DNA of 51,368 bases from Microbacterium sp. 18062 (GTDB lineage: Bacteria > Actinomycetota > Actinomycetes > Actinomycetales > Microbacteriaceae). Every line of letters starts with the position of its first letter. Positions within the stretch are counted from its first letter, which is position 1. Shown here piece by piece: positions 9,491 to 18,238 of this stretch. Made by a program: the position numbers and the translations under genes. The DNA lies in NCBI RefSeq assembly GCF_902706225.1, contig NZ_CACSKB010000030.1:1-51368 (forward strand), given 5' to 3'. The notes beneath the pieces are model-generated. The model was not told where the DNA came from. It did no database searches and was given only the letters and a program-made list of their open reading frames with translations.

Positions 9491-11122
9491 ATGTCATCCA
9501 GGTCTTGGCGCACCCGAACAGCGGGGGTCAGCGCCGTTCTCACCGCATCGCTCGTCCTCGCCGCCTGCTCCGGGGGAGGGGGTGACGAGTCGGCCTCCGG
9601 CGCCGCAGTGACGATCGTGACCGCGGCGCAGACCCAGTCGTTCGCGAACGACTGGTCGGGCACTGGCTATGAGGCCGCCGAGTACTTCATGAACACGGGG
9701 GCGACACTCATCCGTAACCCCTATGTGGAGGGCTCCGACGGGCTCGCCGCCCATCAGGACCTCTACGACTTCGAGCCGCTCCTCGCGGAGAGCTATGAGG
9801 CCAGCGACGACGGACTGACCTACACGTTCCACCTCGATCCCGATGCGCTGAGCACCGCCGGCAACAGCCTCGACGCAGACGATGTCCTCTTCTCCATGGA
9901 GCGCAAGTTCCTCGCGCCGACAGCGTTCGTGGAGTTCATCAGCTCTCCGATCATCACCTCGGCCGATCAGTTCGAGAAGATCGACGACATGACCGTCGCC
10001 GTGACGGTCGCAGAGCCCGGCTACGGTTTCACGCTGCTGTCGCTCCTGGCCAATTGGATGTACGCGGTCTACGACTCCGACGTGCTGCTCGAGCACGCGA
10101 CCGACGATGACCCGTGGGCCGTGGAATGGTCGGCGTCCAACCACAACTGGGGCTTCGGCGCGTACGAGGTCACCGACTACACCGCGGGCGAGCAGATCGT
10201 GTTCGAGGCGAACCCGGGCTTCGTCGGCGGGGAGCCGGCGGTGACGCGGGTCGTGCAGAGGGTTGTCGCCGATGCGGGTCAGCGGGCGAATCTCCTCGGC
10301 AACGGGGACGCCGACATCGCCACCCAGCTGCGGCCCGCCGACCAGCAGACGATCGAGGAGGACGGCACCGGTCAGATCTTCGACGTGCACTCCAACGCCA
10401 TGGTCTACGTACCGCTCACGACCACCCTGGCGCCTTTCGACGACGTCGCGGTGAGGCAGGCGCTGAGCCACGCCATCCCGTACGAGGCGATCTTCGAGGA
10501 CGTGTATCGCGGGCGGATGTCGGCGCTCACCGGCATCCTGGACTCGACCGCCCCCGGCTACGTCGGCGACGGGCTCGAGCCGTGGACCTACGACCCGGAC
10601 ACAGCGAAGGAGATCCTCGAGGACGCGGGGTACACCGAGCCCGTCGCGTTCACGCTCACCGTGAACAACTCCTACCCGGACCTTCAGGAGACGGCGGTGC
10701 AGATCCAGTCTGCGGCGGCCGACGCGGGCTTCGACGTCACCATCGACACCGTCAACAACGCGACGTTCCAGGAAGGCCTCGCGTCGAAGACGTTCCAGGC
10801 GAGCATGGGCCGCGACTACGCGATCGTCCAGTCGCCGCCCTACGTGCTCGGGCTGTTCTACACGCCCGGCTCGGTCATCAACTGGCCGGACTGGGACGAC
10901 GCGGAGTTCAACCAGGCGCTCGTCGACGGCAACGCCGCGGGCGACCCGTTGTCGGACGAGGCGGGCCTCCACTGGAACCAGGCGCAGCTGCGCATCCAGG
11001 AGGACGTGCCGACGATCTGGTTCGGCAGCGTGCAGCCGTTGAACGCCTTCGCGAACCAACTGGACGGATACGTCTTCCGTACCGACAACGTCATCGACTA
11101 CTCGCAGCTGTCCATCGGTTGA
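9491..11122 (+). CDS. Peptide-type ABC importer substrate-binding lipoprotein (importer 1)
   Basis: A 543-residue SBP_bac_5 family protein. The N-terminus is a lipoprotein signal with lipobox LAAC, so Cys26 should be lipidated and the mature protein anchored outside the membrane. It keeps cluster-C features: DDVLFSMERK, an RQALSHAIPYEAI helix and the late LRIQEDVPTIWFG stretch. AGGAGA lies just ahead of the ATG. It binds the substrate and hands it to the two upstream permeases. Specificity in this family covers peptides, opines, nickel and chelates, so the ligand is open. It is separated by 60 bases from the first ATPase gene. Confidence 0.92.
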   Translation: MSSRSWRTRTAGVSAVLTASLVLAACSGGGGDESASGAAVTIVTAAQTQSFANDWSGTGYEAAEYFMNTGATLIRNPYVEGSDGLAAHQDLYDFEPLLAESYEASDDGLTYTFHLDPDALSTAGNSLDADDVLFSMERKFLAPTAFVEFISSPIITSADQFEKIDDMTVAVTVAEPGYGFTLLSLLANWMYAVYDSDVLLEHATDDDPWAVEWSASNHNWGFGAYEVTDYTAGEQIVFEANPGFVGGEPAVTRVVQRVVADAGQRANLLGNGDADIATQLRPADQQTIEEDGTGQIFDVHSNAMVYVPLTTTLAPFDDVAVRQALSHAIPYEAIFEDVYRGRMSALTGILDSTAPGYVGDGLEPWTYDPDTAKEILEDAGYTEPVAFTLTVNNSYPDLQETAVQIQSAAADAGFDVTIDTVNNATFQEGLASKTFQASMGRDYAIVQSPPYVLGLFYTPGSVINWPDWDDAEFNQALVDGNAAGDPLSDEAGLHWNQAQLRIQEDVPTIWFGSVQPLNAFANQLDGYVFRTDNVIDYSQLSIG

Positions 11123-11182
11123 GCGTGGTGCGGGGCGTGCGAACGCCGCCCCGCACCGGTATCCCCCTACGCAGGAGCCCCA

Positions 11183-12049
11183 GTGAACGTTGAGAACAGC
11201 ACGCAGCCCCTCCTCGAGGTCGACCATCTCGATGTGCACTACGGCGGTTTCCACGCGGTGAAGGACGCATCGCTGCGCGTCTACGAGGGCGAACGGGTGG
11301 CGATCGTCGGCGAATCAGGATCGGGGAAGACGACCCTCGGTCTCGCCTTGGGCGGCTTCATCGACACACGCCTCGGCACGGTCACCGCGGAACGGCTGGC
11401 CTATCGAGGTATGCCCTTGACGCAGCCGCACACCCGCATTCCCCGGTCGGTGCCCGGTATCTCGATGGTGTTCCAGGACGCCATGACCTCGCTCGACCCG
11501 GTCTCGACGGTCGGCAGCCAGATCACCGGTGTCCTTCGCAAGACGCATGCGCTGAGCAGGCGCGCTGCCTCCGCAGAGGCGATCCGGAGGCTCGATGCGC
11601 TGGGAGTGAGGGACGCCGAGTTCGTGATGGCCTCACGGCCCGGTGAGCTGTCGGGCGGGATGCGGCAGCGCGTCATGGTCGCGATCGCCACGGCAGGTGA
11701 TCCCGCGCTGCTCATCGCCGACGAGCCGACGAGCGCGCTCGACGTCAACATCGGCCTCGCCACGATGCGAACGCTCACCGGCATGGCCGACGAGGGCAGA
11801 GCTGCGCTGCTGTTCATCACGCACGACATCGAGTTGTGCGCGCGGTTCGCCGACTACGTGGTGGTGATGTATCGGGGCGAGATCGTCGAGAACCTGCCAG
11901 CTCGAGACCTGAGCCGGGCGCAGCATCCGTACACTCTCGGTCTGCTCTCGAGCGTGCCACGTCTGGACTCGGCGGATCTCGATGAGCTTCCGGTGTTCGA
12001 CAGCGGCGCGACGACGGAAGAACCCGTGATCGCGGCGATCGGAGGATGA
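11183..12049 (+). CDS. ABC importer ATP-binding protein, DppD type (importer 1)
   Basis: A 288-residue ATPase with Walker A GESGSGKTT at 43-51, Q-loop FQDAMTSLDP, signature LSGGMRQR near 156, Walker B LLIADEPTSALD near 177 and H-loop ITHD. The C-terminal extension with HPYT(L)GLL is typical of peptide-importer ATPases. It starts with GTG at 11183 behind an AGGAG site. Together with the next gene it powers the permease pair at 7422-9427. Confidence 0.92.
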   Translation: MNVENSTQPLLEVDHLDVHYGGFHAVKDASLRVYEGERVAIVGESGSGKTTLGLALGGFIDTRLGTVTAERLAYRGMPLTQPHTRIPRSVPGISMVFQDAMTSLDPVSTVGSQITGVLRKTHALSRRAASAEAIRRLDALGVRDAEFVMASRPGELSGGMRQRVMVAIATAGDPALLIADEPTSALDVNIGLATMRTLTGMADEGRAALLFITHDIELCARFADYVVVMYRGEIVENLPARDLSRAQHPYTLGLLSSVPRLDSADLDELPVFDSGATTEEPVIAAIGG

Positions 12050-12050
12050 C

Positions 12051-12821
12051 ATGACGGCGACGCTGTTGCGCGCGGAACGTGCACGCAAGGTCTACGGAGA
12101 CAAGATCGCGGTGAACGACGTGTCGATCACGCTGACCGACGGCGATACGGTGGGCATCGTCGGCGAGTCGGGGTCGGGCAAGTCGACGCTTGGAAGGATG
12201 CTGCTGGGGCTCAGCCGCCCGAGCGGAGGCGACGTGCTCTACGACGAGCGGCCGTTGCGCGAGGTGCTGGCGGGCCGTAGGTCGGCGCTGCAGTTCCGGC
12301 GGGACGTGCAGATGATCCAGCAGGACACCTCGGCAAGCTTCGACCCGTGCTTGACGATCCGGCAGTCGTTGCGCATCCCGGCGCAGGTGCTCGGCGGCCT
12401 GGATCGCGCTCGTGCCGACGAGTGCATCGAGGCGCTCGCACCGGAGATGGGGATCGCGCCCGAACTGATCGATCGCATGCCGACCGAGCTGTCGGGCGGA
12501 CAGCGCCAGCGGATGGCGATCCTCCGAGCACTCGTGGTCCGGCCGCGTCTGGTCGTGTGCGACGAGGTGATCAGCGCTCTCGACGTGTCGGTGCAGGCCC
12601 GCATCCTCAATCTTCTCAAGCGATACGTCCGCGACCACGGTATGGGGCTCGTCTTCATCTCGCACCAGCTGCCCGCCACCGCCTTCATCACCGACGAGTT
12701 GCTGGTCATGTACCACGGCGATGTCGTGGAACGAGGGGAGACCGATCGGCTGTTGACCGCCCCCGCGAGCGACTACGCGCGTGGCCTCGTCGAGGCATAT
12801 CGGAATCTCGCCGCCCCCTGA
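12051..12821 (+). CDS. ABC importer ATP-binding protein, DppF type (importer 1)
   Basis: The second ATPase (256 residues) begins 1 base after the previous stop. Walker A is GESGSGKST at 38-46, the signature is LSGGQRQR near 147, Walker B is VVCDEVISALDVS, and the H-loop is ISHQ rather than the usual SHD. The change still keeps the switch histidine. The usual DppF C-terminal zinc-binding cysteines are not evident. The monooxygenase gene follows after 67 bases on the same strand. Confidence 0.9.
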   Translation: MTATLLRAERARKVYGDKIAVNDVSITLTDGDTVGIVGESGSGKSTLGRMLLGLSRPSGGDVLYDERPLREVLAGRRSALQFRRDVQMIQQDTSASFDPCLTIRQSLRIPAQVLGGLDRARADECIEALAPEMGIAPELIDRMPTELSGGQRQRMAILRALVVRPRLVVCDEVISALDVSVQARILNLLKRYVRDHGMGLVFISHQLPATAFITDELLVMYHGDVVERGETDRLLTAPASDYARGLVEAYRNLAAP

Positions 12822-12888
12822 CCCGACGTCGCGGCTCGCAGAGCCGGACGTCGCCTGCGAACAGTCAACAAAGAAAGGAACGACCGCC

Positions 12889-14223
12889 ATGTTTCACCTC
12901 GGATGGTTTCTCGGCAACGGATTCGGGATCCAGGAGTGGAGTGCGCACAACGGGCACGGGCCGTGGACGGGGACGAACGTCGTCGACTGGATGAAGCCGG
13001 ATCTGTACATCGACCTGGCTCAGAACCTGGAACGGGCCGGCTTCGACTACATCCTCATCGAGGACACGGCGATGGTCGAGGACTCCTACAACGGCTCGGC
13101 CGAGGTCTCGCTGCGTCGCGGACTGATGACGCCCAAGAACGATCCGATGCCGCTGGTGCCGCTCATCGCGCGCGCCACCGAGCACATCGGCGTCGTGCCC
13201 ACCGTCTCGACGATCCAGTACCACCCCTACCTCGCGGCGCGTCTGTACACGACTCTTGATCACCTCACCGAAGGCCGGGTCGGCATGAACGTGGTCACGT
13301 CAGTGACCGATCGCGTTGCGCAGAACTTCGGGTACACGGAGCACTTTCCGCACGATGAGCGATACAAGATGGCCATGGAGTGGATCGACGTCGTCCAGCA
13401 GCTGCAGTCCACGTGGAAGCCTGGCGCCGTGCTCGCGGACGCGGAGAACGGGCGCTATGCGGACCACCGTTTCGTGCAGCCGATCGACTTCGTGGGCCAG
13501 TACTTCTCATCCCGGGGGCCGCTCAACACCATCCCGGGGCCGCAGGGCGTCGTCCCGGTCGTGTCCGCGGGCGGCTCGGCGCCCGGGCGCGAGCTCGCGG
13601 CACGTTTCGACGTCACGCAGATGGCGATGTGCAAGACCGTCGAGGACATGAAGGAGTATCGAGAGGACATCCACCGCCGAGCACGGTCGTTCGGTCGCAG
13701 CACCGACGACATCAAGCTCCTGTTCCTCGCCTCTCCCGTCATCGCCGACACCGATGAGGACGCGCAGGAGAAGAAGCGCCGGATCGAGGCCGCACGTAGC
13801 TCGGACGCGGCGATCGAGTACAACCTCTGGAACATGTCGTACACGAGCGGCGGCCGGATCGACTTCGGGGCCATCGACCCGGACACGCCCGTGGACCAGA
13901 TCGACCTCTCGAAGCAGAACGGCGAGAACAGCTCGATCGCAAACCTCTTCCAGCACACCGAAGGGAAGACGCTCCGTCAGGTCGTGGCGTCCTCGTACCA
14001 GATCACGGACCTCGGACTGGTGGGAAGTCCGGACACGGTGGCCGAGCAGATGGGAGACATCATGGACGAGGTGGGAGGCGACGGCTTCCTGATCTACCTG
14101 CCGATGACACGTCGCAGCATCGCCGAGGTCTCTGACGGCCTGGGGCCCGCGCTCAGGCGCCGTGGGCTGATCCGCGACGAATATCAGGGGGCGACCCTGA
14201 AAGAGAACATCCTCGCGTTCTGA
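12889..14223 (+). CDS. FMN-dependent monooxygenase, NtaA/EmoA/SnaA/DszA family
   Basis: A 444-residue luciferase-like (LLM) monooxygenase of the nitrilotriacetate/EDTA monooxygenase, pristinamycin synthase SnaA and DBT-sulfone monooxygenase DszA group. These enzymes use free FMNH2 supplied by a separate reductase. Seen here: an N-terminal beta-strand with GWFLGNGFG, the FMN-region FDYILIEDTAM, EHIGVVPTVSTIQYHPY, DHLTEGRVGMNVVTS (the family's hallmark), and the C-terminal GSPDTVAEQM segment. The start ATG 12889 has AAGAAAGGAA upstream; an earlier in-frame start overlaps the ATPase gene and adds no conserved sequence. With the peptide-type importer before it and two flavin reductases after it, the locus matches the content of the eppABCD-emoAB EDTA locus of Chelativorans. 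That comparison suggests an amine-chelate or similar C-N oxidation, but the substrate is inference. Confidence 0.9.
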   Translation: MFHLGWFLGNGFGIQEWSAHNGHGPWTGTNVVDWMKPDLYIDLAQNLERAGFDYILIEDTAMVEDSYNGSAEVSLRRGLMTPKNDPMPLVPLIARATEHIGVVPTVSTIQYHPYLAARLYTTLDHLTEGRVGMNVVTSVTDRVAQNFGYTEHFPHDERYKMAMEWIDVVQQLQSTWKPGAVLADAENGRYADHRFVQPIDFVGQYFSSRGPLNTIPGPQGVVPVVSAGGSAPGRELAARFDVTQMAMCKTVEDMKEYREDIHRRARSFGRSTDDIKLLFLASPVIADTDEDAQEKKRRIEAARSSDAAIEYNLWNMSYTSGGRIDFGAIDPDTPVDQIDLSKQNGENSSIANLFQHTEGKTLRQVVASSYQITDLGLVGSPDTVAEQMGDIMDEVGGDGFLIYLPMTRRSIAEVSDGLGPALRRRGLIRDEYQGATLKENILAF

Positions 14224-14241
14224 TACCGGAGCGCGTCCCTC

Positions 14242-15531
14242 ATGCAAGTAACGAGTCCCCGGCCGAGGGCTGTCGCGTGGCGGTTCGCGGCCGGGGCGCT
14301 CGTGCTCCTGCTCGTCGGATTCGCGATGAGAGGACCGCTGGCGGCACCCGCGGTCGTCGCACGAGAGATCGAAGCGGGGCTCGAGGTGCCACCGTCCTCG
14401 GTCGGTCTCGTGTCCAGTCTTCCTCTCCTCTGCTTCGCCGCGGCGACCCCTCTCGCCGCCTATGTCGTCACCCGCGTCGGCATCGATCGGGCGTTGACGA
14501 TCACGCTCTCGGCGATCGCCTTGGGGCTCGTCCTCCGCGCCCTCGGCACCTACGAGCTGCTCGTCGTGGGAACGTTGATCGTCGGGATCGCGATCACCCT
14601 CGGGAATGTCGCGATGCCGGTGTTCGCGGGCGCCCGCATCCGCCCCGATCGTCAATCGGCCTTCACTGGTGCGTACGTCGCGAGCGCGTCGATCGGGTCG
14701 ATGTCGGGAACAGTGGGAACAGCCGCTGTGGCGGGGCTCGCGGGGTGGCAGGCGGCGCTGGTCGCATCCGCGCCCGTGGTCGTCATCGCCCTGGTGGGGT
14801 GGCGGTGGTGGTCGCGTCGATCGGCTCGTGCCCTCCGTGCCGCCGGCGACGCCGGGGCAGCGGAGGCCGGCTCGCCGCGCGATGCCGCTGAGGCGACATC
14901 GCGCGGTGGCGGACGTGATCGTCGATGGCGCCGCGTCACCGTCCTGCTCTCGTGCGCGTTCAGCGCCCAGGCGCTCCTCTACTTCTCGATCACCGCCTGG
15001 CTCCCGACGATCCTCACCGAGCACGGCGGTCATTCGTCGGGCACGGCCGCGGCGACCGCATCCGTCTTCCAGATCGTCGGCATCGCCGGGGCGCTGGGGA
15101 TCCCGATCGTCGTTCGTCGCTTCGGCAACCTGACCGCGACCCTCGTCGTGTCGATCGCATGGTCGGCGATGACGGCCGGGCTTCTTCTCGCCCCCGCCCT
15201 GGCCCCGCTGTGGTTGATGTTCGGGGGTGTTGCGCATGCCGGTGCGTTCGTGGTGATCTTCGGCGCGATCATCCAGTATCACGGCCACGGAGCCGGCGGC
15301 CCTGCGGCCATGTCGGCGATCGTGCAGGGCACGGGCTACGCGGTGGCGTCCGCCGGGCCGGTGCTCATCGGGGCGGTATCGCAGTGGGGCGGCTCGTGGG
15401 CGCCGGTGCTGTTGATCCTCGTGTGTGTCACGGTGCTGTTCGGCGGATGCGCCGTCTCGGCAGCCCTTCTCATGCGCCGGACGTCTCGCATGCGCCGGAC
15501 GGACGGGCGCGGATCATCGCGTTCATACTGA
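14242..15531 (+). CDS. MFS transporter, CynX/NimT-like
   Basis: A 429-residue, 12-helix carrier. The start of helix 1 (LLLVGFAMRGPLAA) and the motif GITLGNVAMP-like ITLGNVAMPVFAGARI in helix 4 fit the cyanate permease CynX/NimT branch. A long cytosolic loop (about 195-230, rich in Arg, Ala and Glu) separates the two six-helix halves. It is 18 bases after the monooxygenase, hence in the same transcript; a plausible job is export of a product or uptake of a small anion. Its 3' end overlaps the convergent GntR gene by 62 bases. Confidence 0.85.
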   Translation: MQVTSPRPRAVAWRFAAGALVLLLVGFAMRGPLAAPAVVAREIEAGLEVPPSSVGLVSSLPLLCFAAATPLAAYVVTRVGIDRALTITLSAIALGLVLRALGTYELLVVGTLIVGIAITLGNVAMPVFAGARIRPDRQSAFTGAYVASASIGSMSGTVGTAAVAGLAGWQAALVASAPVVVIALVGWRWWSRRSARALRAAGDAGAAEAGSPRDAAEATSRGGGRDRRWRRVTVLLSCAFSAQALLYFSITAWLPTILTEHGGHSSGTAAATASVFQIVGIAGALGIPIVVRRFGNLTATLVVSIAWSAMTAGLLLAPALAPLWLMFGGVAHAGAFVVIFGAIIQYHGHGAGGPAAMSAIVQGTGYAVASAGPVLIGAVSQWGGSWAPVLLILVCVTVLFGGCAVSAALLMRRTSRMRRTDGRGSSRSY

Positions 15532-16282
15532 CGAACGTCACCTCGTCGGGGCGGTACTGGTCGAAGGCGACTTGGACGGGATGCGCATCGCGGTCGACGA
15601 ACACCTGGCGCCTCGTGAGCACCCGCGTATGCGGCTCCACGCCCAGGACGCGGGCGGACGCTGCGTCCGCCTCGGCGGTGCCGATCTCGGTGGAGTCGAC
15701 GATCAGCTGGTCGACCTGGAAGACATCGCGCGCGATCTGCGGCATGTCCGCGATCTGCACGACGCGCGGCTCGAGGCCCGCAGCGAGCCGGTAGTAGGCG
15801 GTGCGCATGCCGAAGACCTCGCCGTCGTGCACGTAGACGTTCTCGGTGAGACGCACATAGGGATCGTCCGTCTCGAGCACGGCGGCGAGCAGCGCCGATG
15901 TCGGAACGGGTCGCCGGTCGGTCACCCGGATCGTGACTGCAAGGGTGTGGCTCGGATCGATGGGATCGAGATAGGAGATGTCGTCGATCGCAACCCGCAC
16001 GCCGGATGGCACGGGCAACGTGCCCACGCGCGGCTTGCGGATGAGGCGGCCCTGATCGGCGAGCATACGCAGCGCGGTGCGCACGGCGGTGCGGCTGGCA
16101 CCGAGAGCGACCATGAGCCGATCCTCGATGAGGGGCTCGCCGACCTCGTAGACGCCGCTTTTCAGCGCGGCGTCGATGAGGTCGCGGACGCGATTGACCT
16201 GGGTCTGCATGCCGCGCGCAGACCCTCCCGCCGCGCGCGGGTGTCGGCGGGACTCACTGGAATCTTCGGCCAGGCTCTGCAC
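15470..16282 (-). CDS. GntR-family transcriptional regulator (HutC/UTRA type)
   Basis: A 270-residue repressor-type protein. Residues about 25-95 form the winged helix-turn-helix (VRDLIDAALKSGVYEVGEPL, then SRTAVRTALRMLADQGRLIRK recognition region). The C-terminal half has the UTRA ligand domain with VTDRRPVPTSALL and the end TRRQVFVDRDAHPVQVAFD. A GTG start at 16282 is supported by GAGGGG 6 bases upstream; Met25 is a possible later start. It shares the locus with the importer/monooxygenase and flavin reductases and is likely to control them in response to the substrate. Confidence 0.88.
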   Translation of the reverse strand: MQSLAEDSSESRRHPRAAGGSARGMQTQVNRVRDLIDAALKSGVYEVGEPLIEDRLMVALGASRTAVRTALRMLADQGRLIRKPRVGTLPVPSGVRVAIDDISYLDPIDPSHTLAVTIRVTDRRPVPTSALLAAVLETDDPYVRLTENVYVHDGEVFGMRTAYYRLAAGLEPRVVQIADMPQIARDVFQVDQLIVDSTEIGTAEADAASARVLGVEPHTRVLTRRQVFVDRDAHPVQVAFDQYRPDEVTFVSMNAMIRARPSGACETSGA

Positions 16283-16401
16283 GTCTGCCCCTCGTCTCCA
16301 TCAGGAGTGCCGCGCATCGGTCGGCCCCTGCCTCACACCGTAGGCGGCCTGTGTTCCCTCGCCGGTCATCGTGGGTAAAGACGAGATTAACTGTGTGCCC
16401 G

Positions 16402-16896
16402 TCACCGTCTCCCCATCAGCGCGTGGATGGCGGGGGACCAACGGTGCACCCAGGCCTCCAGCACGCCGTCCTCCGTGTATGCCGAGTCGATCAGGCTCAG
16501 CGGCGCGGTCGGAAGGGTGGCGCCGAGCTCGGAGAGGACGGGGCGCAGCGTGTATTCGGCAACGAGTGCGTGTCCCGGGGCCGCGGCGAGCATCAACGGA
16601 ACCGCGATGGTGCCCGCGAGTCCGGTCTGTCCGGCGAACTGGTCGACGAAGAGCTTGAGCAGTCCGGTGTAGGAGGCCTTGAACGTGGGGCTCGCGAAGA
16701 CGGCGACGTCTGCGTTCTGGACCGAGGCGACGGCATCCTTCACCGCCGGATCGCCCCAGCCGAGCAGCGCCGGGCCGAGCTTGGCGAGCTCGAGGACTCG
16801 GACGTCGTCAGCGCCGAGTCCGTCGAGCACGCGGGCCGCCGCATCCTTTGTGCGCGAGGCGATCTTGGGGTTTCCGACGACGGCGATGCCGATCAT
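16402..16896 (-). CDS. NAD(P)H-dependent FMN reductase (SsuE/EmoB-like flavodoxin fold)
   Basis: A 164-residue flavodoxin-like reductase. It begins with a beta-strand and phosphate-binding loop (GIAVVGNPKIASRT), and has the FMN loop VFASPTFKASYTGLLKLFVD that defines the SsuE/MsuE/EmoB group. AAGGGA precedes ATG 16896. The predicted role is to reduce FMN for the monooxygenase at 12889. It lies 27 bases after the flavin reductase gene, in one leftward transcript that probably goes on to the GntR gene. Confidence 0.88.
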   Translation of the reverse strand: MIGIAVVGNPKIASRTKDAAARVLDGLGADDVRVLELAKLGPALLGWGDPAVKDAVASVQNADVAVFASPTFKASYTGLLKLFVDQFAGQTGLAGTIAVPLMLAAAPGHALVAEYTLRPVLSELGATLPTAPLSLIDSAYTEDGVLEAWVHRWSPAIHALMGRR

Positions 16897-16923
16897 GTTG
16901 TCCCTTCTGGGCGGTGTGCTCGT

Positions 16924-17415
16924 TCAGGCGAGATTGCGGAACTCCGAGCGGTGGAAGACGAGAGGCAGATGGTCGTGCTCCATCAGCCCGTGCAGTCTCA
17001 GGACGATGATGTCGTGGTCGCCGGCGGGGTAGATGTGCTCGACCGAGCACTCCATCCAGGCAGCGGCCTGTTCGAGCAGGACCGCGCCGGTCTCGGTCTC
17101 CACGTAGGCGATGCCTTTTAGGCGGATCGCCTTGTCTCGAGAGGCGAGCTGGCGGCAGACCTGGCCGTGTGTCGTGCCGAGAACGGAGACGCCGATGCGC
17201 TCGACGCTCGCAAGGTCCGGCCAGGTCGTAGACGATCTCTGCACCGCGAACAGCGCCATCGGAGGATCCTGCGACACGCCGACGGTGAAGGACGATGCGA
17301 CCAGTACCTGGGGTGATCCGTCGACCACTGCGGCGAGTGCGGCCACACCGCACGGGAATCCGGAGAACACTCGTCGTAGCAGCTTGGTGTCTCCGCTGTA
17401 GGTGAGAACCGTCAT
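16924..17415 (-). CDS. Flavin reductase-like protein (FMN-binding split barrel)
   Basis: A 163-residue protein of the HpaC/DszD flavin reductase family: FSGFPCGVAALAAVVDG, the ASSFTVGVSQDPPMALFAVQRSS core (the family's 'VASSFxSVSLDPPLV' motif), and a late DHDIIVLRL strand. It supplies reduced flavin using NAD(P)H. Two reductases of different fold next to a single monooxygenase is redundant; one may serve another enzyme. It is the first gene of the leftward transcript. Confidence 0.9.
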   Translation of the reverse strand: MTVLTYSGDTKLLRRVFSGFPCGVAALAAVVDGSPQVLVASSFTVGVSQDPPMALFAVQRSSTTWPDLASVERIGVSVLGTTHGQVCRQLASRDKAIRLKGIAYVETETGAVLLEQAAAWMECSVEHIYPAGDHDIIVLRLHGLMEHDHLPLVFHRSEFRNLA

Positions 17416-17687
17416 CCCTGGCTCCTTTCAGCCCGTACGACTGGTGACCAGCGCGTGTGCCCATCATCACGAGGCCCGGTTACCCGGGTATTTCGCCACC
17501 GGACCCGCGCGTAACGGTCGATTGCGCGACTGCGACCCTTGAGATTCCGGGGGACTTCGAGCGATTACGCGGTGCTCGACGGGCGGGGCTCGCTCGGCGG
17601 TCGGCGAGGAGGTCGGTTCGCGAGGCGATGGGACCAGAAGTGTTCGCAGGTGGGGTGACTTGTTCCGGGATCAGCGGACGTCGTGTG

Positions 17688-17764
17688 TCAGCCGAGTCCG
17701 AGGGCGTGCATGAGGGCGGTTCCGGCGGCCCGCATCCCCGCGCAGCAGGCGGCGACCGCAAGAG
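17688..17764 (-). pseudogene. Third copy of the membrane hydrolase: 3'-terminal stub
   Basis: The minus strand encodes VAACCAGMRAAGTALMHALG before its stop, which matches the last 25 residues of the hydrolase copies at 4484 and 23379. Similarity also extends past the stop (near 17600-17635, matching 4450-4480). On the 5' side it ends at about 17764, 20 bases before the repeat at 17784. Only the last membrane helix is left, so it has no function as a protein. The remainder of 17416-17687 holds no gene that I can see. Confidence 0.8.
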
Positions 17765-17783
17765 GCCCAGGAAGCATCGAGCC

Positions 17784-17885
17784 GACGAGATCCGAGGCGC
17801 ATTCGGCGAGGACGTGTCCCTGAGAAACCACTTGCAGCCCGAGAAACCATGAATGCCGTGGTTTCCCGCGAGGGATCTGGTTTCT
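17784..17885. repeat. 102-bp direct repeat (R2) with the 63-bp palindromic element
   Basis: It differs from the repeat at 7116-7217 at only four positions and lies in the same orientation 10.7 kb away. The palindromic 63 bases are 17823-17885. The left flank joins the hydrolase stub; the right edge abuts a 5'-truncated NTF2-like gene, so both neighbours were broken at this element. Confidence 0.9.
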
Positions 17886-18238
17886 GACGGCGCAGCCGAG
17901 TGGCATGAGGCCGTGAACTCCGGCGATCTGCGTCGGCGGTCGGCGATCCGGTCGTGGTGCTCGGGCCGAAGAGCGCAGGGCCGATCTCGCCGGAGCAGTT
18001 CGCCGACTGGGTGGAGCGATCCGGCATCCGGCTGGTGCCGCGCTCGTGGCATCCGATCAGTGGGCGGCTGATGGTGGTCGAAGAGGACGCGACGTGGCCC
18101 GAGGATCAGACGCCGACTCGCCTGGCGACGGTGTTCCGCGTCGCGGGCGCGAAGGTCACGGCCGTGCTGCGGTTGCCCGATCTGGAGTCGGCGCTGGACT
18201 TGGCATACATCTGTCGCGAGATGGCCGCGACGGAATGA
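17886..18238 (+). pseudogene. NTF2/SnoaL-like small protein, 5'-truncated and frameshifted
   Basis: The frame directly after the repeat reads AEWHEAVNSGDL, a typical start of a ketosteroid-isomerase-like fold, but breaks after GDLRR. The adjoining frame continues as GDPVVVLGPKSAGPISPEQF and runs to TGA 18236-18238 through LATVFRVAGAKVTAVLR. Joining the two requires a missing stretch of 3n+1 bases at about 17930-17945. The start codon is also missing, removed at the edge of the repeat. An ATG at 17954 could yield a 94-residue fragment. The stop overlaps the start of the MarR gene, so the two were one operon. Confidence 0.7.

Noticed and set aside
9494..11254. Long open frame (about 586 codons) on the minus strand
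   Set aside because: It is antisense to the importer 1 binding lipoprotein, which has a lipobox, ribosome binding site and family motifs. The antisense translation is rich in Arg, Val and His as expected from GC-rich reverse codons and has no domain.
13507..15288. Minus-strand open frame of about 593 codons spanning two genes
   Set aside because: Antisense to the monooxygenase and the MFS carrier; composition is Arg/Gly/Asp-rich without any recognisable fold.
17954..18238. Small functional 94-residue protein
   Set aside because: The coding sequence clearly continues 5' in another frame (AEWHEAVNSGDL) and lacks the first helices of its fold; better read as a pseudogene.
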